From NCBI GenBank assembly GCA_946619805.1, contig CAMOMM010000012.1, positions 1 to 10,348 on the forward strand: a DNA stretch of 10,348 nucleotides, in the 5' to 3' direction. Under the pieces are notes generated by a model. The model was given only the letters and a program-made list of their open reading frames with translations. It was not told where the DNA came from and did not search any database. This stretch comes from an uncultured Bacillota bacterium (GTDB lineage Bacteria; Bacillota_I; Bacilli_A; Erysipelotrichales; Erysipelotrichaceae). Shown here one piece after another: positions 1 through 7,243 of the stretch. Each line of letters starts with the position of its first letter. Positions within the stretch are counted from its first letter, which is position 1. The position numbers and the translations under genes are program-made.

Positions 1-32
1 TTTCTACACTATAATGCTTTGCGTAATTATAA

Positions 33-1475
33 TCATCGTGAAATGATCCGGTATCTGCCGTCAACGGAATTATCTATCTGACCTTTCATGGTAAGGTACT
101 CTCTGATGGCATCATGGATCAGGATACTGCTGCTGGTCCAATTACGGCCATTGGCGATCTTTCTGGTATCATTACCGCCTGATGCCATGTATTCGCTGGT
201 AGCTACCGTCAGGGCATCATCATCAGCGATTTCACTGCCATCTTCTCTGGTCAGTGAAACTACCTTTCCCTTTTCTACGGTAACCCTGATTCCTGAGAAA
301 TACAGGTTCATGTTCTTGGAATAGATCTTTGGATCAAGCACCGTTTCAAACAGTTCTCTTATTTCCTTTCCAGTGATGGTTGAAGTGCAGAACGGCTCAT
401 TGAAGTAGATGGCCTGCTGAATGATGTAGCGGGTTATATCTCCCTTGGGAATTCTTGGACCGCAGCTGGTCGTATTGAAGTAACTGAAATCAGTACCGGC
501 CTTCCATCTTACCGCATCCGCAAACAGATTACCCTGGGCACTTTCCCCATTGTAGTCCATGATGATGTCTTCAGTAGCCTTGGCAAATACCTCATTGATT
601 TCCCTGTCAAACGGTGCCAGCACCTTACTTACAAAGCCGTCAACTCTTTCATCAGGTATGTCATATCTCTCTTCAAGAGGATAGATTACTTCCGATTCAT
701 CCCGTACGACTTTTCCCCTGTTACGGTCATAATACAGTGCGGTATGGATCAGTGACTTCCCGGAAAAGCCGCCCTTATTGACCAGTATCCCGGAGTATCT
801 TTCCGTGATGTCCCCATTGGTATGACCGCCTATAAGCAAGTCTACCGGCAGATCAGCGATCTTTTCCGCCAGTTCGATAAGTTCACCCTGCTGTTTGTTA
901 TCCTTCTTAAATGCGCCGATATGAGCCAGTACGATGATGATGTCAGCCTTGTCTTTAAGCAGGTCACAGTTTTCCTTTATTGCCTGACAGGCATCAGTAG
1001 TTTCATAATCCGCAAAGTTAGGATAGGTGACCATCTTTTCGGTATATTCAGTCGTTACCCCGATGATACCTATTCTTACGCCCTTTCTTTCCAGAATTAC
1101 ATGTGGTCTGACATTCTTAACCAGCTTACCGGTTTTCTTTTCCACGATGTTGGCGCACAATACCGGTATCTTATCGCAGATGTACTCGATGTTATCTTCC
1201 AGAGACTTTCTGCCCCGGTCAAATTCATGATTGCCTAATGTCCATGCATCTGTACCGATCAGTTCCATGCCATCCAGCACATCTTTTCCATACCATAGCA
1301 GACGGTTGATCTCATCCCCGGCATCCAGCAGTAAAGTAGCTTCCGGATTATTCTTTCTTACTGACTCTATGGCCTGATAGAACTTCCTTAATCCGGGAAT
1401 GTAGCTGTCCTTTCGAAACTCACCGCAATAGTCAGCATGGTTGAGTATGTCGATTCTTACTATGTCTTCTACCAT
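33..1475 (-). CDS. Cytoplasmic 5'-nucleotidase-family metallophosphoesterase, copy 2
   Basis: A 480-residue protein with the two-domain layout of the UshA/CD73 family: a metallophosphoesterase domain (about 1-260) and a 5'-nucleotidase C-terminal domain (about 290-475). Visible motifs are D15, LLLDAGD (D54), GNHE (N82, H83), H185 in VLAH, GGH (H218), then GNLFADA and YMASGGND in the C domain. The family D-x-H is D-Y-C here (C17) and GGHxH is GGHTN (N220), so two usual ligands of metal site 1 are replaced. There is no signal peptide or membrane segment, although most relatives are secreted, so it should act in the cytoplasm. It is the last gene of the operon. Its ATG overlaps the end of the preceding paralogue by 7 bp and has no strong ribosome binding site, which suggests translational coupling. 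The fold and family are clear; the substrate is unknown (nucleotide or another phosphoester). Confidence 0.85.
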   Translation of the reverse strand: MVEDIVRIDILNHADYCGEFRKDSYIPGLRKFYQAIESVRKNNPEATLLLDAGDEINRLLWYGKDVLDGMELIGTDAWTLGNHEFDRGRKSLEDNIEYICDKIPVLCANIVEKKTGKLVKNVRPHVILERKGVRIGIIGVTTEYTEKMVTYPNFADYETTDACQAIKENCDLLKDKADIIIVLAHIGAFKKDNKQQGELIELAEKIADLPVDLLIGGHTNGDITERYSGILVNKGGFSGKSLIHTALYYDRNRGKVVRDESEVIYPLEERYDIPDERVDGFVSKVLAPFDREINEVFAKATEDIIMDYNGESAQGNLFADAVRWKAGTDFSYFNTTSCGPRIPKGDITRYIIQQAIYFNEPFCTSTITGKEIRELFETVLDPKIYSKNMNLYFSGIRVTVEKGKVVSLTREDGSEIADDDALTVATSEYMASGGNDTRKIANGRNWTSSSILIHDAIREYLTMKGQIDNSVDGRYRIISR

Positions 1476-2944
1476 GGGCTGTTGTCATTTTCCGGCTTGC
1501 CGATGAACAGATAACGGCCAAGCTGCGGCTTTCTTAAGGTCTTATGTCTGATGATGTATTCCTCAATCAGCTCAAACATTCTGACTCCGGTTTCCTGCCA
1601 CTTGACTGACTGGGCAATTGCCCTGGTACCGTTACCACCGGAGCTCATGTATTCACTGGTAGTTACGGTATATTCCTTATTCAGATCAATGTCAGTTCCA
1701 TCCGGTTCCTTAATATAGACTACCTTGTGTCCCTTAGGCTGGGTGTGGTCCATCTTGACGTTGAATCCGGCAAAGGAAATGTTGCCATTATTGCCGAAGA
1801 CATCCGGATCGTGAACCAGTTCAAACAGATCCCAGATCTGCCTGCCGGTATAAACGGAATGATACAGCGGATCATTGAACCCGGTAATGTCCATCGCACT
1901 GCTTCTGTAAAGATCTCCCTGAGGCAGAATTCTGCCCAGGGAAGTATTGTTGAAATAGACAAAGTCACTTGGACACTTTTCCATGATCATGTCAGCCAGT
2001 AAGTCAGCCATCGGGCTTTCAAAGTCAAGACGGCTTGGAATGTCTTCATCGGCCTTGCCGATGACTTCAGAGAAGTAGTACTCCTTCGGTCCGACTACTC
2101 TTTCCACGAATTTGTCTACTTCAGGATCATAAGGGAAATCTCCTCCCTTGACATCGATTACTTCACCTTCTCTTTTTACAACCTTTCTGGTTTCAGTGTC
2201 GAAGTAGAGAATGGCATGAGGCAGTGAGACACCGCCAAAGCCGCCCTTGGTAACAATGCAGTCCTTATAGACTCTGGCATAGTCTCCAGGAATGTGGCCG
2301 CCGATCATGCAGTCAGGCTTGAGATCAGCAATCTGATCCAGTACTTCGATCAGTTCACCTGATTCATCAGTATCCGTAAAGTAGAATGGGAAGTGAGTCA
2401 GTACGATGATTACTTCAGCACCCTCTTCTCTCATCTGCGGAATGTACTTGCGGGCACATTCAACGGAATCAATTACGGTATACGGCTGGAAATAACGGTA
2501 GGTAACCATGTATGGAGTATATTCAGTGATCAGACCAAGCACCCCATACTTAATGCCGCCCTTTTCAAATACGACATATGGCTTTGCTCCTTTAACCAGA
2601 TTGCCTGTTTCCTTTTCAATGACATTGCTGCAGACGATCGGTACGCCCAGATCAAGCAGTCTCCTGCTGGCGGCTTCAATGTTTTCCCTGCCCCAGTCAA
2701 AGTCATGGTTGCCATAGTTGTAAACATCAGTCTTCAGTATGGCAATGCCTTCCTGAACGTTTTCATGCCACAGCCAGCTTTTGAAGTTGTCGCCAGCGTC
2801 CAGTAACAGCGTATGTTCCGGATTTTTGCTTCTGACGGACTCAATGGCGCTGTAGAAGCGGGAAATGCCCGGCTGTTCAAAGTCTTCGCGGAAACTTGCT
2901 CCGTAATCCGCATGATTCAGTATGTCTATTTTTACGATGCTCAT
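1469..2944 (-). CDS. Cytoplasmic 5'-nucleotidase-family metallophosphoesterase, copy 1
   Basis: A 491-residue paralogue of the downstream gene, sharing the opening IDILNHADY and all later blocks. The metallophosphoesterase domain shows D13, LLLDAGD (D52), GNHDFDWG (N79, H80), H184 in VLTH and GGH (H217). The C-terminal domain shows MADLLAD near 312-318 and EYMSSGGNG near 431-439. The normal D-x-H is D-Y-G (G15) and GGHxH is GGHIP (P219), so neither substituted position can bind metal. Both copies have a histidine two residues before the motif I aspartate (H11 here), which might replace a ligand. No signal peptide is present. The ATG overlaps the stop of the permease gene as ATGA, with GGAGG nine bases upstream inside the permease 3' end. 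The family assignment is firm. Activity on nucleotides, or any catalytic activity, is inference. Confidence 0.86.
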   Translation of the reverse strand: MSIVKIDILNHADYGASFREDFEQPGISRFYSAIESVRSKNPEHTLLLDAGDNFKSWLWHENVQEGIAILKTDVYNYGNHDFDWGRENIEAASRRLLDLGVPIVCSNVIEKETGNLVKGAKPYVVFEKGGIKYGVLGLITEYTPYMVTYRYFQPYTVIDSVECARKYIPQMREEGAEVIIVLTHFPFYFTDTDESGELIEVLDQIADLKPDCMIGGHIPGDYARVYKDCIVTKGGFGGVSLPHAILYFDTETRKVVKREGEVIDVKGGDFPYDPEVDKFVERVVGPKEYYFSEVIGKADEDIPSRLDFESPMADLLADMIMEKCPSDFVYFNNTSLGRILPQGDLYRSSAMDITGFNDPLYHSVYTGRQIWDLFELVHDPDVFGNNGNISFAGFNVKMDHTQPKGHKVVYIKEPDGTDIDLNKEYTVTTSEYMSSGGNGTRAIAQSVKWQETGVRMFELIEEYIIRHKTLRKPQLGRYLFIGKPENDNSPW

Positions 2945-3765
2945 CCTTTCATTCCTCCTTTGCTGACACCGGTAACGATTTGCTTACGGCAGAACAGGAA
3001 TAATATGATTACCGGAATTACTACGATTGAGCTTCCAGCCATTAATCTTTCAAATCTGACACCGGCCTGATCGGTAAAGGCAAACAGTCCAAACGGCAGT
3101 GTTCTGTTATCTACGGAACCAACTACCAGGATTGACCACATAAAGCTGTTCCAGCAGGCCAAGGCATCAAGAAGACCGATCGTTACCAGAGATGGCTTGG
3201 CGATAGGAACCATTACTTCCCAGAGATACTGCCAGTCACTTGCCCCGTCAACTCTGGCTGAATAGTACAGAGAATCCGGAATGCTTAGGAAGAAGTTACG
3301 CAGTATGTAGGTATAGAATATGCTGGAAGTAAACGGTATGATCAATGCCACTAAGGTATCATACAGTCCCATCTTTACAATGGTCGTATAGTTGGTAATT
3401 ATCAGCATTTCATATGGGATCATCATTAATGAAACCATCAGGGAGAAGATGATGTCTCTTCCCGGGAACTTTAATCTGGAGAAAGTAAAGGCACACAGAA
3501 TGGTATTGAACATTGTTGCGGCCGTACATACGATGGTAACGATGACACTGTTACGGAAATACTTAAGGAACGGTGCCGTCTTAAAGGCATATATGTAGTT
3601 CTCCAGAGTAGGATTATGCGGCCACCAGGTCGGAGGCATGCTGCCGCATTCTGCCCAGGTCTTAAGTGATGATATCAGCATCCAGATGAATGGAAAGACC
3701 ATGATGAAGCCGCCAATTGCCAAAAGAACATAGGTAATGATGCGGCCGGCACTTATTTTCTTCAT
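2941..3765 (-). CDS. ABC transporter permease, MalG/UgpE-like (CUT1 family)
   Basis: A 274-residue inner-membrane permease with about six hydrophobic segments, the first near residues 9-32. The cytoplasmic coupling loop lies near 166-189 (SARVDGASDWQ ... VPIAKP) and matches the MalG/UgpE EAA loop, which docks onto the ATPase. The first two residues of the usual EAA triplet read Y-S here. The length is normal for the family (270-280). The start is supported by AAAGGAG seven bases or so upstream. The gene follows the first permease after 14 bp and its stop overlaps the start of the first nucleotidase-like gene (ATGA), so it is fully within the operon. It should form a heterodimeric channel with the other permease and serve the UgpB-like binding protein encoded at the operon start. 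The substrate is not readable from this protein. Confidence 0.93.
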   Translation of the reverse strand: MKKISAGRIITYVLLAIGGFIMVFPFIWMLISSLKTWAECGSMPPTWWPHNPTLENYIYAFKTAPFLKYFRNSVIVTIVCTAATMFNTILCAFTFSRLKFPGRDIIFSLMVSLMMIPYEMLIITNYTTIVKMGLYDTLVALIIPFTSSIFYTYILRNFFLSIPDSLYYSARVDGASDWQYLWEVMVPIAKPSLVTIGLLDALACWNSFMWSILVVGSVDNRTLPFGLFAFTDQAGVRFERLMAGSSIVVIPVIILFLFCRKQIVTGVSKGGMKG

Positions 3766-3779
3766 AGCTTCTCTCCTTT

Positions 3780-4712
3780 CTATTTATAGTAATTCGTCTT
3801 CTTCGATATGAGGTTCTGCAGCAGTGTGAATACGGCAATTATGACAAACAGTACCATTGCACTGGCCGCTGCATTGCCCAGCTTATTCTTGTTCCAGAAC
3901 ATGTCATACAGATAGTAGATTACCGTATACAGGTTGAAGGCCGGTCCCGGCTTTCCCCCATACAGTACAAACAGTGAGTCATACACCTTGAATGCTGACA
4001 TCATGTTGACGATGGAAGTCAGTATTATCGTCGGCATCAATAACGGAATGGTTATGTTGAAGAATATGTCCCTGCTTTTGGCACCGTCAGCTCTGGCTGC
4101 GGTATAGTAGACCGGGTCAATGTTCTGCAAGCCTGCCAGTAACAGTATGATCGTAAATGGCAGCATGCTCCAGATGCCGTAGATGCAGATGCTGGCCATC
4201 GTGAATCTTACATCAGCCAGCCAGTGTATGCGGTCAATGCCGAATAAACCGATGAAATAGTTAAACAGACCGTAGTCGTAATCATAAAGCCAGCGGAAGA
4301 TCATGCCTATGGCAGTTGAACTGGTTACTAACGGCAGGAAGTAAACGGTCTGAAACAGTCCCTGCAGTTTCTTGACGCTGTTTAACCCTACTGCGATCAG
4401 TAATGACAGTGCCATTGAGATCGGCACTACGATCAGCACGTACTTGGTCGTGCTCTTTAAGGCATTTATGAAGTTAGGATCCGCAATTATGGCCTGATAG
4501 TTGCCAAGCCCGTATCCGGTGAACTTTCCGGACAGGAAACGGTAGTTTTCCATGAAGCTTAGCAGTACCGCCTTAATGAACGGATATACGGTAAAGATGA
4601 TCAGTCCGACCATAAACGGCAATGAGAACAGAAACGGCTTGATCAGTGATTTGGCCGTGATCTTCTCATCCGTGTCCTTGTAGGTGCGGACTCTTTTTTT
4701 CTTTTCAGTCAT
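3780..4712 (-). CDS. ABC transporter permease, MalF/UgpA-like (CUT1 family)
   Basis: A 310-residue inner-membrane permease. A charged cytoplasmic N-terminus (MTEKKKRVRT) leads into hydrophobic segments near 27-52, 90-112, 122-140, 172-195, 223-245 and 283-300. The coupling loop at about 203-222 (TAARADGAKSRDIFF) is the EAA motif with the glutamate replaced by threonine. UgpA, MalF and related CUT1 permeases have this organisation. The frame stays open upstream to an ATG at 4889, but that extension lies inside the ATPase gene and has no membrane-protein character. The ATG at 4712 sits one base after the ATPase stop, has a purine-rich GGGGAAAGG about 10 bases upstream and gives the family's length. 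It pairs with the next permease gene to form the import channel. Confidence 0.92.
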   Translation of the reverse strand: MTEKKKRVRTYKDTDEKITAKSLIKPFLFSLPFMVGLIIFTVYPFIKAVLLSFMENYRFLSGKFTGYGLGNYQAIIADPNFINALKSTTKYVLIVVPISMALSLLIAVGLNSVKKLQGLFQTVYFLPLVTSSTAIGMIFRWLYDYDYGLFNYFIGLFGIDRIHWLADVRFTMASICIYGIWSMLPFTIILLLAGLQNIDPVYYTAARADGAKSRDIFFNITIPLLMPTIILTSIVNMMSAFKVYDSLFVLYGGKPGPAFNLYTVIYYLYDMFWNKNKLGNAAASAMVLFVIIAVFTLLQNLISKKTNYYK

Positions 4713-4713
4713 A

Positions 4714-5790
4714 TTAGCAATACCTTTCCCCGCTCTTTTCATCAAACAGGAAAACACCCTTGTCCTTGAACTGGACCTTGATGATCTCTTCAGGGATAAG
4801 TTCATAATCGGCATCGCAATAGCCACGCAGATTATTGTTTCCGATGTCAATGTTAAGCAGCCAGTCCTTGCCGGAAGAATACATGTCATTGACCTTGGCT
4901 GAGATGCCGTTTTCGCCCTTGTTGAAGGTTACTGATTCAGCTCTGGCAGCCAGTATCGTTCTGGTACCTTCTGCCACATCAGCCTTGATTGGAATGATCT
5001 CATCAGTTCCATCAGGCTTGAAGCCTGAAGAAGTATACTCGCCATGCAGCTGGTTAATGGTAGGATTACCGATGAAGTCAGCAACAAACAGATTGGCCGG
5101 GTTATTATAGATGTCCCTGGTAGCGCTGAACTGCTGCATTACACCAAGTTTCATTAAGACGATGTAGTCACTGATGGAAGTTGCTTCTTCCTGATCATGA
5201 GTGACAAATACGGTGGTAACCCCGCTTTCACGCTGAATTCTTCTGATTTCCTCACGCATCTCCAGACGCAGTTTGGCATCAAGATTGGATAACGGTTCAT
5301 CCAGTAACAGTAACTTAGGATTCTTGACCAGGGCACGGGCAATGGCGACTCTCTGCTGCTGGCCGCCGGATAATTCCTTAGGCAGGCGGTTGAGATACTC
5401 GTCAATGTGAACCATTCTGGCTATTTTCTTAGCCCGGGCAATTCTTTCATCCTTAGGTACTTTCTTTATCTTTAACGGGAAGCAGATGTTCTGTAATACC
5501 GTCATGTGCGGGTATAAGGCGTAGTTCTGGAATACCAGTCCGACTTCCCTTTTATCAGGAGTCAGATCAGTAACGTCAGTATCGTCAAAATAGATCTTTC
5601 CGCTGGTGACCGGCAGTATACCGCTGAGCATGTTCAGCATGGTACTTTTGCCGCACCCTGACGGTCCTAACAGAGCGATCAGCTTGCCGCTTTCAAACTC
5701 TGCAGTAAGATTGTTTACCGCGATGACCGGTTCCCCGTTTTTATCGCGGCTGGCGAATTTCTTGGTGAGATTTTTAATTGTAACTTTCAT
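4714..5790 (-). CDS. ugpC: ABC transporter ATP-binding protein, UgpC/MalK type
   Basis: A 358-residue ATPase that should power import through the two adjacent permeases. Motifs in order: Walker A GPSGCGKST (42-50), Q-loop FQNYALYPHM (Q88), signature LSGGQQQR (140-147), Walker B LLLLDEP (160-166), D-loop SNLDAKLR and the switch histidine in VTHDQ (H198). After FIGNPTIN (239-246) comes a TOBE-type regulatory domain, where the usual R-P-E turn reads R-A-E (283-285), as in MalK-family subunits. The chosen ATG at 5790 overlaps the preceding stop as ATGA and has GGGAGGA four bases upstream; a longer frame from 5829 would add 13 residues inside the MBL gene and is rejected. MalK-type ATPases often serve several importers, but here it is embedded with its own permeases. 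The ugpC label reflects similarity and the UgpB-like partner, not a proven glycerol 3-phosphate substrate. Confidence 0.93.
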   Translation of the reverse strand: MKVTIKNLTKKFASRDKNGEPVIAVNNLTAEFESGKLIALLGPSGCGKSTMLNMLSGILPVTSGKIYFDDTDVTDLTPDKREVGLVFQNYALYPHMTVLQNICFPLKIKKVPKDERIARAKKIARMVHIDEYLNRLPKELSGGQQQRVAIARALVKNPKLLLLDEPLSNLDAKLRLEMREEIRRIQRESGVTTVFVTHDQEEATSISDYIVLMKLGVMQQFSATRDIYNNPANLFVADFIGNPTINQLHGEYTSSGFKPDGTDEIIPIKADVAEGTRTILAARAESVTFNKGENGISAKVNDMYSSGKDWLLNIDIGNNNLRGYCDADYELIPEEIIKVQFKDKGVFLFDEKSGERYC

Positions 5791-7184
5791 AAGTCCTCCC
5801 TTTTTACCAGCCTGCCGTCGATCAGGCAATATCTGATGTATCTTTCAGGTACCAGGTTGTACCCGTTATAAACTCTTATTCTTTCCGGATGGCGGCCATG
5901 ATAGCCAATGACCACCTTCGGGTCAATCTGCTGTACAAAATATTCTATCTGCGACGGGTAGCCGTGCTGATAGTACTGCGGGTCATCATAACTGGCAAAT
6001 CTGAAGCCGGCCAGTTCGGCTTTTTCCTTTAGATTTCTTATTTCACCTGAGGTAAACGGATAACCGTCAGCGTGAATGTACAGTCCGTTTTCATTAGGAA
6101 ACTGACTGATCAGTTCACGGTCTTCATACTTCAGGTGAAGGTAATATCTGTCCGGTTCTTTCTTAATGTCTTCAAGTGATACCACCGGACAGTTTTCCAA
6201 TAATTCCTGATACCACTTTTCATCTTTCCATCTGTCATCTGGATAGACATTTGGTACTCCTGTTGCGGTCTTATAGATCAGGTAACCGGCATCAGGAGAA
6301 AATACGGCTTTTCTAACATACTTCTCAGCCCACTTCATGATCCAGTCAGCGTCCTGAATCTCTCTTTCATAGTAATTGAAGATGATCAGTCCCTTCTTCT
6401 GACTATACAGCTGTTCAAGTTTTTCATAATGCTGCATGTAGTCAAGCATGCCTTCAGGAACCTTTTCATCTGGAACTATCGCATCAGGATCAACAGTACC
6501 GAAGAATCTGGTTAATACATCATCGGTGAAGTTGCAGCAGTCACAATACAGTACATCTACCTTCCTGTCCTTGAAGATCTGCATTTCTCTTTTCACCAGT
6601 TCAGGACACTCTCCTGCCAGAGACAGATCAGCCGTATAGCCAACCTTCAGATCATCCGTTTCCACCAGAAAGCCATACATCTGATGACCTAAGGTTCCGT
6701 TAATGATCGGGGTTACCCTGATGTCACCTTCCTTTATGCACTGATCTGGCTGAAAGATGTCATAGTCCCGGCCAACACTGTCAACACCTTGACCGATGTC
6801 TTCCAGCGCCATTTCAAGTGAACGGGCAGTTTCTGAAAGATAAACCTTTACACCTGGCGCAAGAGCACCGATGTTGGCCATGTGGTCAAGATGCAGGTGA
6901 GAAACAAATACCGAGGTATGAATTGGACTTTCTTCCGCCGGGATCAGATCACTGCCTTCAAGATACTTTTTCGGATAAAGCCCGTCAATTGCCGGCAGTA
7001 AGCCAAGGGCAATCTTATCCTTTATCCAGTTATCATCATGCACTACATAGGGCTTCTGTTCAGGGATAAACGGTGCCCCGAAGTCCATGATGACGCGGTG
7101 ATTGCCCCTGACTATAGAAAAAACGGCTCCCATTGATTCTCTGGTACCGATGTAAGTTGTAAGCTCAGTAAGATTGTTATTCAT
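5787..7184 (-). CDS. Metallo-beta-lactamase fold hydrolase, RNase J/beta-CASP-like
   Basis: A 465-residue soluble MBL-fold protein. D34 (VIMDFG) ends the first core strands. H96-x-H98-x-D100-H101 is the two-metal motif, H167 (LGHQMYGF) the third histidine position and D186 (GYTADLS) the bridging aspartate. A beta-CASP-like insert appears to fill about 210-400. The C-terminal block 406-432 (QHGYPSQIEYF ... VIGYHG) resembles the RNase J stretch SGHA ... PVHG, with H429 matching the last conserved histidine but Y409 where the SGHA histidine should be. Relatives cut RNA or DNA phosphodiesters; phosphodiester hydrolysis of the imported solute is inference. There is no signal peptide. The ATG at 7184 is the only in-frame start before a stop at 7211-7209, apart from M18, which would cut into the fold. 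No Shine-Dalgarno sequence is visible. Its end overlaps the ATPase start by 4 bp. Confidence 0.87.
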   Translation of the reverse strand: MNNNLTELTTYIGTRESMGAVFSIVRGNHRVIMDFGAPFIPEQKPYVVHDDNWIKDKIALGLLPAIDGLYPKKYLEGSDLIPAEESPIHTSVFVSHLHLDHMANIGALAPGVKVYLSETARSLEMALEDIGQGVDSVGRDYDIFQPDQCIKEGDIRVTPIINGTLGHQMYGFLVETDDLKVGYTADLSLAGECPELVKREMQIFKDRKVDVLYCDCCNFTDDVLTRFFGTVDPDAIVPDEKVPEGMLDYMQHYEKLEQLYSQKKGLIIFNYYEREIQDADWIMKWAEKYVRKAVFSPDAGYLIYKTATGVPNVYPDDRWKDEKWYQELLENCPVVSLEDIKKEPDRYYLHLKYEDRELISQFPNENGLYIHADGYPFTSGEIRNLKEKAELAGFRFASYDDPQYYQHGYPSQIEYFVQQIDPKVVIGYHGRHPERIRVYNGYNLVPERYIRYCLIDGRLVKREDL

Positions 7185-7196
7185 GACAAATACAGT

Positions 7197-7230
7197 AAAG
7201 CCATACGCTTATTGCTAAGCGCATGGCTTT
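7197..7230 (-). terminator. Intra-operon RNA hairpin after the lipoprotein gene
   Basis: In the minus-strand transcript AAAGCCATGCGCTTA and TAAGCGTATGGCTTT form a 15-bp stem closing a GCAA (GNRA) tetraloop. The only non-Watson-Crick pair is a G-U wobble, which would be a mismatch in plus-strand RNA, so the structure belongs to the operon's transcript. It lies between the lipoprotein stop (7244) and the MBL start (7184). The tail after it (ACTGTATTTGTC) is too poor in U for efficient termination. It is best read as a partial terminator or a 3'-end stabiliser that raises binding-protein mRNA above the rest. Confidence 0.7.
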
Positions 7231-7243
7231 CATCAGTTTTTAA

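Noticed and set aside
1..32. TATAAT/ATTATA inverted repeat after the last gene
   Set aside because: A weak AT-only 6-bp stem with no U-tract, at the window edge; not enough for a terminator or promoter call.
4713..4889. N-terminal extension of the first permease to an upstream ATG
   Set aside because: The extra 59 residues lie inside the ATPase gene in another frame and look nothing like a permease. The ATG at 4712 with a purine-rich site fits the family.
5791..5829. 13-residue N-terminal extension of the ATPase
   Set aside because: GGAGG sits four bases before the ATG at 5790, and ATPases of this type begin right at the first strand (MKVTIKNLTKKF).
7181..7224. Tiny open frames in the hairpin (15 codons from 7224, 7 codons from 7204 with a stop overlapping the MBL start)
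   Set aside because: Neither has a convincing ribosome binding site and both are explained by the hairpin sequence. A coupling peptide is possible but unsupported.
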